In this document: positions 1 through 12,400 of the stretch, in pieces
Position numbering within the stretch: position 1 is the stretch's first letter
Layout of the letters: each line of letters opens with the position of its first letter
Source: Sialis fuliginosa
Lineage: Eukaryota; Arthropoda; Insecta; Megaloptera; Sialidae
Direction of reading: 5' to 3'
Length of the DNA stretch: 64,000 nt
NCBI GenBank assembly: GCA_961205875.1
Contig: OY540809.1
Coordinates: 13,466,267 to 13,530,266, forward strand
The notes under the pieces: generated by a model
Seen by the model: the letters and a program-made list of their open reading frames with translations, nothing else
Told to the model about the DNA's origin: nothing
Database searches by the model: none
Position numbers and translations under genes: made by a program

Positions 1-1092
1 AATGATATCAGTGAACCGATTCGAAGCACTTCTACTTCAACTGCAGTGAATAATGAAGAGCTTACATTCACTTCATTACCCCCATCTGTACCTAGCTGTA
101 CGGTTCAACAAATAACAGCACAGACGGCAACTGTTGGAAGAATAACCGTCACATCCGATAATCTACAGCAAAAATCCAATGTGAATTTTGCAAAAATAAA
201 TATGCCAAAACCAACTCCTGTAGCTGCACCTCGACCAAGTTTAGAATCAAATAAAAATGTTTCTGTGAGTAAACCAGTTGTAATGCCTGAAGCACAAACT
301 GTACCGGTGCATTCAGAGGATCAAGAGAGTGATGTTGAACTTAGACATCATTCGAAGGAAGAGTTTTTTGCGACTATAGAACGAGGAAATAAACCAGTTG
401 TTCCTGAACGACCTCCATCGTTACGGCCTTCTAGTTTTAAAATACCAAGTAGGTCAGATACAGGTGAAAGAAACTCAGCAGAAACAAATGGAATGACGAT
501 GCTAGAACGTACTGTTATGTATCACGTGCCTGATAAACAGCAAGTGTCAATTATACAAGTTAAAGATAAGCTACCACCGGGTCATGATACACAAATAACA
601 GAGAAAGAAAAGTTCTTGGGTCATCAGCCAACAGCCGTGAGCAAGTTTGTACCGCTTAGTGATATACAGTTATCTAAATCTGATGATAAATCCATAAACC
701 GCTCGTTTGATTTTCCTACTGTTGAGCCTTCTACGTTACAGAGACGGCAGTCTGTTGGGTCTAAGCCTGTGCGACCTCCGAAACCAGACATCGTGAAGCC
801 AAATGAACAGTCCGTTGGAAACACTTTTAGTTTTAATTCAAACGATGTGATAACAATCGAAAGTACCGAGACAATATCAAAGCCTAGTCATACTCGTACT
901 ATGTCAGACGGTAACGTTGTAGACACGTTGTCAAGCGGAAACCCTAGTCCTCTGACTCCTTCAGGCCGGCCTCCAGGACACCCACCCACATCGCCGAGGG
1001 CAGTCCTCACGAGGCCTCCAAGGCCCCAGCCTCCACCACCCCCACCGCCGACCCCTAAACCAAGGTCGTCGACTGAAAGCACAGATTTATAG
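1..1092 (+). CDS. C-terminal exon of a proline-rich signalling/scaffold protein (partial)
   Basis: The frame is open from base 1 and ends with TAG at 1090-1092, so this is the 3' coding part of a gene that starts left of the window; the GTG at 46 is not a real start. About 363 residues are visible. The chain is low in hydrophobics and rich in Ser, Thr and Pro, with several SH3-ligand-like stretches (PVVPERPPSLRP, KPVRPPKP, RPPRPQPPPPPPPTPKPR) in its second half. It ends in ESTDL, which fits a class I PDZ ligand (S/T-x-hydrophobic). Long disordered tails with SH3 and PDZ ligands occur in RICH/nadrin-type Rho GTPase-activating proteins (ARHGAP17/44, whose vertebrate members end in a similar STAL tail); that identity is inference only, because no folded domain is in view. 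It may also be another cytoskeletal adaptor. It is on the same strand as the ABCA array but unrelated to it. Confidence 0.72.
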   Translation, partial: NDISEPIRSTSTSTAVNNEELTFTSLPPSVPSCTVQQITAQTATVGRITVTSDNLQQKSNVNFAKINMPKPTPVAAPRPSLESNKNVSVSKPVVMPEAQTVPVHSEDQESDVELRHHSKEEFFATIERGNKPVVPERPPSLRPSSFKIPSRSDTGERNSAETNGMTMLERTVMYHVPDKQQVSIIQVKDKLPPGHDTQITEKEKFLGHQPTAVSKFVPLSDIQLSKSDDKSINRSFDFPTVEPSTLQRRQSVGSKPVRPPKPDIVKPNEQSVGNTFSFNSNDVITIESTETISKPSHTRTMSDGNVVDTLSSGNPSPLTPSGRPPGHPPTSPRAVLTRPPRPQPPPPPPPTPKPRSSTESTDL

Positions 1093-1242
1093 GTTATATT
1101 ATACAATCGGAAGCATAAATGTAGTACCCCGTGAAACAAACGTACTACGATGGTGATAAATAAGTAACTTTCGTGATAATTATTTATGCAAGTGCTGTTA
1201 TATTTCATTATGCAAGAAACAGGAGATAGAGAGAGAGAGAGC

Positions 1243-1248
1243 AATAAA
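1243..1248 (+). terminator. Candidate poly(A) signal of the upstream gene
   Basis: AATAAA lies about 150 bases after the stop codon, just after a GA microsatellite (1228-1240). Other AATAAA hexamers occur further on in this AT-rich DNA, so the true cleavage site may be later. Confidence 0.4.
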
Positions 1249-4200
1249 TAATCATGACTGCTTGTTTAGATATCACAGAGCAGAATTTCAATGATTATAA
1301 ATTGTTACCTGTAATTTTCTAAATCTATTCTAAATCACCGAATGTTATGACAAAAATGTAATAATCGGTGACGCTGAGTAGAATAATATGATAATAAAAT
1401 TTTTGGAATGTTCGCAGTTTGTGCTATTAAGATATTGCCTTCTGCCTTATGTTACAACTAGTGAAATTGGTAAAACAAATATATCAATATAATCTTATAA
1501 TATAAAAGAAATTTGAAGTTTACTTGTTTATTGTTATTAAGATTATCCAGATCAAGGGCCGGAAATCTTTCATCGACAATGAGCCAAAGTTTTATACAAA
1601 CACGTAATTTAATAATCAAGTTGATTTTATACATATAAATTCTATAAATAATTATAGGCCAGGTACCAAGTATTTTGGAGTACAAGAAATTCAGATTGAA
1701 TAACAACATACATACTTTTACTGACCTCGTTTGAGGGGAGTTGTTTCTGAATTTTGAAAATTTTATCGACTTGATGCCTGGCCTATATGTACATTTAATG
1801 TAAATTATAAAATTCGCATATTATAGGGGACCGACCCATGTTCTGTTTTTCAGTTAATAATTCTACAAGAATTGAAAATTACAATCACAAACAACAATTT
1901 CTTTTAAAAGAAAAAATTAGTGACATATTATCAGAAATATAAAAGTAAGAAATTGCTGTCTTTGATTGTAGACATTTCAAAAATATAAAATTGCTAATGT
2001 TAAACGGTTATAGTCAAAATATTTTATTCAAGTTAATTTATGAACAATAATTATTAATACGTATTAAATTTGAATGTTAAGACAATTTAAATATGTTTAT
2101 GTTCTAAAATTTGGTTTATATATTTAATTTTTACAAAGAATGAATTATTTTTAATTATAACACAGATGTTTCCTTTTAATTTTTAAATCAGTTTTACTTT
2201 ATCTACTTTAATTAATCAACAGAATTGATATAAATAAATATGCTTTAAATATAAAAATGTTATATCAAGTTTTTCAATAAACATATAGTATTTATACTGC
2301 GACTTTAGATTATTCTTACATATTTATACAGTGCTGCCGCTATATTAAGAGTGGGTTGAAATTTTCTTACATTATTAACATGTCCTATTATTAAATACAT
2401 AATTCCAATATTCTGATTTACTCAAATTAGAATTAATTCTGTTTATTTTTCCCCAGGTTTTAAATGTCACAAACTGGTATGTTCTACAAATAATTCTAAC
2501 GGTGATAATGTTCAATATTTCAACTTACTATGCATTTATAATACATATACACATATACATAGTTTTTCAGAATACTGTTTCGTAATTAACTTTACATAAT
2601 ATAATTATTAAAATAGCATGTATGGAGAAACCAAATATACACTACTGAATAATAAACAAGGGAGCGTTTATCAAATTTGAATATTATAATAATTTTCTTA
2701 CTACAATATCTACAAGAAAAATTAATACTAAATAATAATGGTATGTATATTATATTCAAAATGGAAATCTTCTACGCCCTTGTAAGAAACTAGTTATATC
2801 TAATGTGCTCTTTAAAACAATAATATTTATCTTATATATGCAATAAATAACCTTTATAACATTTTTATAATTTTGCTGTATTTTATTTATGTATATTATT
2901 AAGAAAATGTGATTTATATTTTTAAATCCTTTAATAAATAATTTTTATTTTAAAAATAGTAATTCATTTTTAGTTACCTTATAAAATGATCCTTTTTTAT
3001 TGCAGACTCAAGAAACAAAATTAAAAATCAAAATTTATAATTCAACAATGGATAGTTCAAAAATGGCAGGTGCCTACTAATTGTTGAACTGAACAACAAA
3101 TGAGAAGTTTAAATTCTTGGCAAATGTTCATCGCTTAAATATATTTATAGTTTTTATAGTATGTACATATATACTCATAAAAATAGTATTGCATATATAC
3201 TATTAATATTACCATGTATACATTTTGTACAAAATGTATATTACTATTTTTAAAATGTATGCTTGGAATGAATGACAAGAGCGCTTAGAAGAAGCGGAAT
3301 AAAATATTCAATAACATGCAAAAATCGCTTCGAAACCACTTTGAAACGCATCCCATATCTATCTCACATGCATCATGCTCACTCACACACACGTACAGCA
3401 CATACGACTCCAAACGTCAAAGATGACAGTTCAGTTTGTTGTTGAGTTAAAAATTCCCGGTAGCAGCGCAATACAGTAAATATTTTTTCAACCATCGTTT
3501 TTAAGGTATTTATTAATTTATTTTTACTAATAATTAATTAAAACGTGAATTTATATAAGTGCGGTATATACATAGACATATTTTAATTGCTGTGTAAATG
3601 TTGTAAACAATAATACGAACAACAGTAAGTATTAAATATAAAAGTTAATTATGTATATGTATATTACTAATGTATGCACTAGTTTTTTCAACTAATTTTC
3701 TTATAATTGATGCTAATCAATACTTTTAAATTGCATCTATGATATTAGACAAAAATGAATCATTTTATTAATAAAAAAAATTACAACAAAGATCAGTAAC
3801 TAGACACATACTAGTTTGTATTATATAAATGACGTCAAAAATGTATGTAACCTTGATATAACTTTTTCATAATATAATATGTTCTGAAATATATTGATCA
3901 ATAGTTAAATGTATAAATAATAAACCATTATTGAATTATAACAACTTTCGTGTGTATACACTTATGAAATAATTAATCATAGTACAAACATTGCATTGTT
4001 AAAAATATCATACAATGATTTCGTAAATAATTTATTTGTTTTGTTTCTGTAATTGTATTTTATCTTTTGAAAAATATTAAATTTATTTATTTATTTTAAA
4101 ATAATATAAGCAATATTATATTAGGTGTATATTATTTCAATTTGATACCATTAAATATTGTACCTATTATTATCATTGCAGAAAAGCGATAGGTTCGTTA

Positions 4201-4485
4201 AAATATTGATTGTTTCCTTTGTAGATTATACATTTTTTTAAAACTTAATCTGAATGTTCACAATCAACACGTGAACAACAATTAATTATACATTTTATCG
4301 AAAATAATATTATCATGAGTCGAAAATAATTTTAATAAAATATATTACCGCGACCGCCCGAGTTTTATAAAAAAAAAATGTCTGTAGCGACTTAAATATT
4401 AAAGTTAAATATATGCTCTCACGGACTTTTATGTAGAACTAACTGAACTATAAAACGTCCTTATATCATTTTGATGTACTTCTTA
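1249..4485. other. AT-rich intergenic DNA
   Basis: No coding region with codon structure is seen. A fragment around 1656-1690 (GGCCAGGTACCAAGTATTTT) matches the start of gene A intron 3 near 8003, so it is dispersed repeat material. The stretch may hold the 3' UTR of the left gene and the promoter of gene A. Confidence 0.6.
3421..3505 (+). promoter_or_regulatory. Candidate start region and noncoding leader exon of gene A
   Basis: Gene A's coding exon 1 is preceded by a splice acceptor (TATTTACAG ending at 6999), so a noncoding leader exon must lie upstream. This block holds TTCAGTTTG (arthropod initiator-like TCAGT near 3431), is locally less AT-rich than its surroundings, and ends in a usable donor (TTTTTAAG, then GTATTT at 3506). 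It is a guess from motif and position; RNA data would settle it. Confidence 0.25.
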
Positions 4486-4681
4486 GACCGTTTTTCCACA
4501 CACCAGCAAAACCGGTGCCGTTGCCGGTAAAGGCACCGGTACCGGCCATGGCTCTTTTTCCACACACCGGCATTCTCAGTGCCGGTGCAGTTGAGTTCTA
4601 GCTGTGGTGATAGAAACATGTCTGCAGTGTTCAATAAGCGTTACCTGCTTGGATTATTATACCTCTGAAGGAAGTATATAA

Positions 4682-4830
4682 CAGTGGCGTAGCGTGGGGG
4701 GGGCAAGGGGGTCTATCATGCCCCGGGTACCACTCGCAGAGGGGCGCCAAATGGTCCTCAAGACGACGATATTCTATATATTATGTATATTACTTTATAT
4801 TTTTCGCAGGCGCCAAAAAGGTACCGTAAT
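4682..4830. mobile_element. hAT-like insertion nested in the 4486-5416 element
   Basis: It starts CAGTGGCGTAGCG, a common hAT terminus. The sister copy at 37755-38037 reads AAGTATATAAATCACAAA across this point, so about 150 bases were added here. A clean 8-bp target duplication is not visible. Confidence 0.4.
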
Positions 4831-4930
4831 ATAAATCACAAATATAAAAAAAGGCAATATTGGGTACATCCTCTGTTGACTGTAAGCACTGTAAGGCACT
4901 TACCCGCTTGTCGAGTTCAACGCCGGCAGC

Positions 4931-5274
4931 CAGAGGCGTATTTACCATGGGGCCATGGGAGCCATGGCCTAGGGCAGTAGATTTTGTTAGTGTAATATTG
5001 CATATTTAGAAAAAAATAGAGAAACAAACAATGACTAACGCGACTAAAAAAAAAAAAAAGGTCATCAGTTTTTAATGTACCTATATTATATTTTCCATTA
5101 TTTGTAAAAATTCTCGCATTTTAGTTCATATAGGAATTTTGACTGTTACAAATATATTATATTTTCCTTTGGTAAAGGGGCGACAATTTTTTTGCCCACA
5201 GCGGTAATTATTTTTTATCCAGGGCGGCATTTTTTTTTTGGCCCAGGGCGGCACTTAACGTAAATACGTCACTG
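4931..5274. mobile_element. hAT-type MITE, 344 bp
   Basis: The termini CAGAGGCGTATTTACC and GTAAATACGTCACTG are inverted copies. The 8-bp target duplication CCGGCAGC is perfect on both sides (4923-4930 and 5275-5282), diagnostic of a hAT element. It lies inside the PIF/Harbinger-like element, so it is the younger insertion. Confidence 0.85.
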
Positions 5275-5419
5275 CCGGCAGCTTTTGCCGGTGCCGATGT
5301 CATCACCGGAAAATTAGCCGGGCCGGTCTACGTGGAAAAGCTCTGATTTGATTACATTGCAACCGACGCCGTCACCGGTACCGGCATCGGTTTTGCCGGT
5401 GTGTGGAAAAACGCCCTTA

Positions 5420-6999
5420 TGTTTAGGCCAGAATACGAGTTAATTAAATTAAGCATTTTTTCTTGCACAGAACATTTATTTATTGCTCAGTTCTTTTGAG
5501 TGATGCAGATTTAATCTAAATCGGTCCGATAGTTTTTAAAAGTCTCAAATTCATTCGATTTTGCCCTAGATGCACGCAATCTTTTCTTTTTTTTTAATTT
5601 AAGTTATTGGCCATCGGGCGTAGCCCCTCAGCCAGACTTGTACGTAATCTTGATTGTTACAATTCATTGTTGACAGTTTATCATAGAAAAATATTTTATA
5701 GTGATAAGGATTAAATAATTACTACATATATAGATTTAAAATGAATTGAAATTTTATATCGATGACTTATTTGTTAGATTAAAGTACACCTAATACCTAC
5801 ATATGTATGTCAGATTAGATAAAAGTAAAGTGTCATCATTTAGTATTGTTATATTTTTTAGTGAATAGTGTAGGTCTCCAAATAAAAGAATTATAAATGT
5901 AAGTGCTTAGAAAAATCAATTTATGTGTTATTAAACAAACCCTAATTAAATTTGGGCCTTTGAGGTCTCGTAATTAGTCAAAATTGGCATAATATGGTAT
6001 ATGTAATCACGCTATCTATCAAGAGGCTGAACAGTGAACAAAAAATATCAAAAAACTTAAAAAGTATAGACATTACTAATCCGAAAATCTTTTTGTCTTA
6101 TGTTGACTAACAGATCCAAAATTTTAATGAAAAAGGTGTTCACCCTGAAGTCACAGATGATTCAAAAATGACCACAGTAACTTAATTTCCAGTGGCACCT
6201 GTATGGAGGGGAGGTTGGGAGGGTCACTCCCCCCTAATTTGTCAATATATATTAATTAATTTAATAATCAATACAATTATATATACATTTTACAAAAATA
6301 ATTTTACCCCCCCCCCCCAAAAAAAAAAAAAGTATGTTTGCCACTGTAAATATAATATTTGTGCATTTTGAATTTTAAAAATATTATTGTTTCTTTTAAT
6401 ATGTTTATAATATTTGATACCATGTACTCTTGTATACATTACAATTTACAGTACATATTAGGCATTTGTTTCATGGTCATATAAGTAATTAATGGTTGGC
6501 CCAAGGATGAAAGATGAAATCGAAATATATAAATTATTTATAAATTTTTATAAATGCATTATTAACATGTTTTTCTGTATTATTATTATTAATTGACTAT
6601 TCGTCTACTTTATAACAATAATAAAGAGAATTAACTTCATGAAGTTAATGTACTGTTAAACAGTGGTGGATTAAGGTATTTAGAAGCGCCAAAAAGCAAA
6701 ATTTATAAAAAATATTGTTTTTTCAGATCGTGAATTAAATAATTAGGCCAGGTCCGTATAAAAAAATGTACAATTAATATTTTATTATTATTATAAAAAT
6801 GCAGATCTGTGTATTTTTCCCCTAATAAATCTAGCAAATAAATAAATAATATTATTTTTTCTGGATAAAGTAATAGTATGGAGAATAAACTAAATTAAAA
6901 TTTTATTTTAGGTACTGGAAACCCTGAGAAAATTCAAATATAAGCAGTACTATAGAAATTTCATAATTTTCCATCTGTAATTTTTTTTTCTATTTACAG
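5420..6999. other. Intergenic DNA upstream of gene A / intron of its leader
   Basis: No gene is seen. A possible degenerate hAT-like element spans about 6191-6345 (CAGTGGCACC at the left, GCCACTG at the right, with C and A homopolymers), but no target duplication is convincing. The end, 6981-6999, is the polypyrimidine tract and acceptor of coding exon 1 of gene A. Confidence 0.5.
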
Positions 7000-7016
7000 T
7001 TAATACTATTTATACA

Positions 7017-9445
7017 ATGACATCAACATGGAAGAAATTCAAATTACTCGTTTGGAAAAACTGGCTCATACAACGACGTCATCCTGTTCAAACAGCAGTA
7101 GAAATTATTGCGCCCGTTCTTTTCTGCATCCTTTTAATCGTAATCAGAAGTTTAGTCAATCCCACCGTATATGAAAACAATACGACATATGATTTTTTTA
7201 CACCTAAGCATAAAATATTGTAAGTATAGTTTGTTCTGACATCACTCAATCTTATATTCTAATCATTTGCATTTACTTTCAGGCGGTTTCGTGTGGTCTG
7301 GTCACCCGAAAACCCAGAACTACAAAATATAATAGATATAATGAAAGCGAGAATGTTGCCTTTCAAGGCAGAGGCTTTCAGCAATTCAAGCGAACTAGAA
7401 AAACATCTAATGTCGCCTGGGAAACTTTCAAAGTACACTTTAGCAGGATTAGAGTTTGATGACAGTCTACAAAACATAACCAAACTACCACCAAAGGTAA
7501 AAGTGTCGATACGTTTTCCAGCAGAATCTAGATACGACCATTTGCCAATACGGCAGGATTTTGCTGCGTCTAATTGGAGAACTAATTTCTTATTCCCGTT
7601 GTACCAAGTTCCTGGACCTCGTGAGAGGAATTATACAGATGGTGGTTACCCACCAGGTATTTAATGAAAAAGTTTTTTTTTTAATCATAAACTCATACTT
7701 AAAAAAATAAAAAATCGATTTTTGAAAATTTTATAATATTTTTAAGGATACAACAGTGAAGGTTTTCTGGATTTACAGCAACACTTATTGACAGCAATTC
7801 TTCAAGTGCACAATAATAATCAAAATGTAGAAAAACCGTCCATATTAATGAACAGGTTTCCATATCCGAAATACATAGAAGATCCTATTTTACCAGCATT
7901 GACTGTATTTTTACCAATGGTTATGATGTTAAGTTTTTTGTACACATGTATCAGCACAGTTAAAATAATTACGTCGGAAAAAGAAAAACAACTAAAGGTA
8001 ATAGGCCAGGTGTTAAGTATTTTGGAGTAGAAAAAATTCAGTTTTTACCGATTTGACGGCTTTATTTCAAATTTACAACAAAAATAGTTATATACAAAAT
8101 GAAAATTAATTAAATTCTCTACAGAAAAAGTCGTATGCGTATTTTTTGTTAGCTTCATTTTTCACTGAATAATGATCATCTGAATTTATTAAAATTGAAA
8201 AATGAAAATAATTTATAAAAAATCAATGGCCATTATTTGGTAAAGTAAGAATCTGACAAAAAATATGTATGGGACCTTTTTGTAGATAATTTAATTAGCT
8301 TTTATTTTATATGTGACCAATTTTGCCATAAAGTTAAAAGAAAACCGAGAAATCAGATAAAAATGATTTTTGGCCATGATGAAAAAAATTATTTCATAAA
8401 TTTTTTTGACGTATTCTTGACTCATTTGATTTTAATATTTTAGGAAGCAATGAAAATAATGGGTTTATCAAATTCTCTGCATTGGAGTGCCTGGTTTTTT
8501 AAGATACTGAGTTTTGTTTTTATTTCAATAGTGTTAATAACGTTTCTATTGAAAATCCCATGGTATGCAAAAAGTCATAGTGCATTTTTTGCCTACTCAT
8601 CACCGACTCTAATATTTTGGATTTTATTTCAATATATGTGTACAACGATTACGTTTTGTTTTATGATAAGTGTATTTTTTTCAAAAGGTAAGTTGAAAAT
8701 TGAATATTTCCCATTTTGATCCCCCCTTAATGAAAATGTTTAATTTATATTTTAGCTAACACTGCTTCGTTAGTGGCAGGAGTTATATGGTTTGTTGCAT
8801 TCGCCCCATATTCATTCTTACAACAGAAGTACCAAAACATATCATTCACTACAAAGATAACAGCGTGTTTGGGCCACAATTCAGCAATGGGATTTGCATT
8901 TCAGTTTGTGATGATGTATGAAGGAATAGGAGAAGGTAATTGTTTATTTTTTAATGAAGTTATACTTTCTTAGGCGTGTTCAGGGTGAAAAAATACAAGA
9001 TAAGAGGATGAAGTTAAGTTAGGTTAGGTGTAGATAATACAGATTTCTGTTATGATAGTCGGTAAAACAGATTTTTTTTAAAGTTATTAGTTTTGCATAT
9101 TCTCACTAGATGTGACTACTAGTCTCAGCAGTTGTTTTTCAATTATGCCAAAGAAGTATAACTTCTAACGCATGTACATAAGTACACACACTCAGTTTTA
9201 TGATTTATTGAACCATGAGTATTTGTTTTTTTTAGGTGTCCAGTGGAATAATATATTCACGTCGATAAACCCATTAGATGATTTTGTCTTAGGCCACATC
9301 TTACTTATGTTAACTTTAGATATGGTTTTATATCTTTTAATCGCTCTCTACATCGAACAAATATTCCCAGGTGAATTTGGAGTCCCACAGCGGTGGTATT
9401 TCCCACTGACAAAGTCATATTGGTGTGGATTTTTCCCATATATAG
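7017..9445 (+). CDS. Gene A exons 1-6: TMD1 and first extracellular loop
   Basis: Exon 1 encodes the cytosolic start, [10 protein letters not shown] and the first membrane helix. Exon 2 encodes the extracellular loop with [10 protein letters not shown] and the SRYDHLP region, then [10 protein letters not shown] joined to exon 3 [10 protein letters not shown], a conserved ABCA junction. Exons 3-6 carry the remaining helices, including EKEKQLK followed by [14 protein letters not shown] (the coupling segment before a helix), and end in the [13 protein letters not shown] segment just before NBD1. NYT at the end of the loop is a possible glycosylation site. The exon 3 acceptor is AAG rather than CAG/TAG. 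Confidence 0.9.
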
Positions 9446-12400
9446 GTATGTGGAATTATTTATCGATGAAAAACTATCGTTAAGATCTGTTTAATTAATT
9501 ATAGGAATTGAAGATGTGGATTATATAATAAATAAAGATAAGTATGAACAAGAACCAGTTGATTTAACGGCAGGTATTCAAATACGACATCTTCATAAAG
9601 TATTTAAGAAGAAAATCGCAGTTAATAAGTTATCTTTAAATATGTATGAAGGCCAGATTACAGTATTACTCGGACATAACGGAGCAGGAAAAACAACGAC
9701 TATGAGTATGCTTACAGGTAATGTTGGAAAATATTTATTTATTATAAATACATTCTTGGAAAGAAGGTACATCATAACTTACTACTTGCTTTAATTTTTT
9801 CAATGTCTTATTTCAGGTATGATCCCCCCAACTAGCGGTACAGCGATAATTGCAGGAAATGATATAAGAATGAATATAGCCGGGGTCCGTGACAGTTTAG
9901 GGCTGTGCCCTCAGCATAATATATTATTTGATGAACTGACAGTTCGTGAACATTTACTATTTTATGGATATTTAAAAGGTACATAAAAATATTAAGTTTT
10001 TTATTTTTTACAGAATAATATATTTTTATTTATTTTTATAGGTTTAGACAAAATCAAAGTCGAATTAGAAATAAGCAAGTTCTTAAGATTGTTAGATCTC
10101 AGACCGAAAGCTAACAGCCTAAGCAAGGATCTTTCAGGCGGAATGAAAAGGAAACTTTCAGTGGGAGTAGCTCTTTGTGGGGGCTCCCGTGTAGTCATGT
10201 TGGACGAACCCTCTTCAGGAATGGACCCAGCAGCTAGAAGGGCTCTTTGGGACTTACTTCAAACTGAAAAAAGAGGTATTAGACGGCTGTGACACTTTTT
10301 TTTAACAATGTCAATAAAAAAAAACTAAAAATGAATAATTTTTCTTAGGTCGTACAATTTTACTAACGACACATTTCATGGATGAGGCAGATTTACTGGG
10401 AGACAGAATCGCAATAATGGCAGACGGTATATTAGAATGTTGCGGATCCTCATTCTTCTTAAAAAAACAATATGGTGCCGGTTACCATCTAGTCATTGAG
10501 AAGAAAATTAACTGCAACGTGGACGAAATAACAAATCTTCTGAAGAGGTACATACCGGGTGTTAAAGTTGAGAACGATATAGGAACGGAACTGAGTTATT
10601 TATTACCTGAGAATAGGGTTGATTCGTTTAAAGAAATGTTCGCAGAGTTTGAAGAAAAAATAGTCCAATTGGGGATAAGTAGTTTTGGGATATCTCTTAC
10701 AACATTGGAAGAAGTATTTATGAAGTGAGTAGAGATTTATCATAAATATTTTTTTTTATTAATCACTTTGATTTATTTCTTGTAGAGTTGGTTCGCAAGA
10801 ACATGTAGAAAGTGACGATGATACTGACTTTGTTGATAAATACACAGTGATGAACAACGAAAATAAAATGAATGGGAGAGTGGAGAATAATTTAGAAAAA
10901 AGAATGAGACACATATCATGTAAGAATAATTTTATTTAACACAATTTTTTAAGTTGCATAATATTTTATTGACACAAAATTAGATGAATTAAGGTATTGG
11001 CACCAGTCTTGGATGCTTTAAGAGCAAGGTATAGTATTTTTTGGGATTGATGAACTTATTTTTTTTAATTCTCATGAACTCATGTTATTAATAAAACAAG
11101 TACCTCTTTATTAAATTAATTTAATTACCAAAGTTTGTTTTTTAAATTATAACCTTTTATTTTATTTTGTTTATGTTTTTTCTCCAGTGATGGACACTTG
11201 CTTATGATAAAATAAAGAATCATAAAATTTGAAACAATGTAAAGCAGATGCTATGATATAATAATTAATAAATAAATTACACTAATGATTAGTTTAAAGT
11301 CCACCATTTTGACACCCATTGGCCGATTTTCACCAAATTAAGCTATTTTACAGTTAAGTATCTATAGATTATGATTCAGTAATTGCAATAATCAAATATC
11401 AACAAATATTTCTAATTTAATACATACTTTAATTAAACAAGTGTCCAACACTGGGGTATTATCCAAGACTGGTGCCTGTGCTTTATCCTTCAATAAATAT
11501 TTGATAAAACTGTTATTATTTTAGTTGATTTTGGTGATACAAACTTCCTCACCGGATTTAAACTTTTTTGGAATCAATTTTACGCAATGTTACGGAAAAA
11601 AGTTATTTCTACGTTAAGAAAACTACCTATATTTATTGTACAAATGGTCCTACCAGTATTTTTTTTAACAATCGCTATCTTGACAACAAGAAGCTGGAAG
11701 ACTGATATCGACTTACCACCTTTAAAAATTGACATTGGAACGTATGACAAAACTATAAGTGTCGTCAACTATTATGACGTCCGTACTGGTTTCACAGACA
11801 AAATTATTACCAAATATAATGATATTATAACGAGCCGAAATCAAGAATTTGTAAATATTGGCACAAGAAATTTTTCTGAACATATTTTGAAACAGGTAAG
11901 AGATTTTACGAAGGTTTAATTTATTTTATTTATGCCGATATTGTTTCAGCCGATTCCTATAATGCGACAAAGGTACATAATAGGGGCATCATTTAACGGT
12001 AGTGACTCAATCACTGCTTGGTTCAACAACGAGGCATATCACAGCTCAACTCTGGCATTGAACATGGTTTACAATTCATTATTGAAAGTCTTATTCAGCG
12101 ATAATCATGAAATCGAATTATATAATAAACCGCTACCATTTAAATTAGAAACTAAAGTAAGCTGTGATTTAATAATTTTATCAAAAAGTATTACAACTAA
12201 CAACAAAAAAAAATTTCCAGTTTAAAAAATTAGCATTACAAAGCAGCATGGGTTTCCAAGTGGCATTCAATATTGGATTCAGCATGGCATTTGTGTCATC
12301 TTTCTATGTGTTGTTCTATGTCCGAGAGAGGATATCAAAAGCTAAACACTTGCAGTTTGTTTCTGGTGTCAAAGTGCTCACGTTTTGGAGCTCTGCTTTC

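Larger units (their letters stand above)
4486..5416. mobile_element. PIF/Harbinger-like nonautonomous element with CCGG-rich interior
   Basis: The left end GACCGTTTTTCCACACACC and the right end GGTGTGTGGAAAAACGCCC are inverted copies, flanked by the target duplication TTA (4483-4485 and 5417-5419). A TTA/TAA duplication is the hallmark of PIF/Harbinger elements. The interior repeats CCGGTGCCG and its relatives many times. No transposase frame is visible. A shorter member sits in gene B intron 15 (37755-38037). Confidence 0.75.

Noticed and set aside
888..1244. Glycine-rich minus-strand frame
   Set aside because: It is the complement of the proline-rich exon and has no independent support.
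6191..6345. hAT-like element upstream of gene A
   Set aside because: CAGTGGCACC and GCCACTG can be paired, but flanking 8-mers do not match and the interior is mostly homopolymer, so I did not list it as an element.
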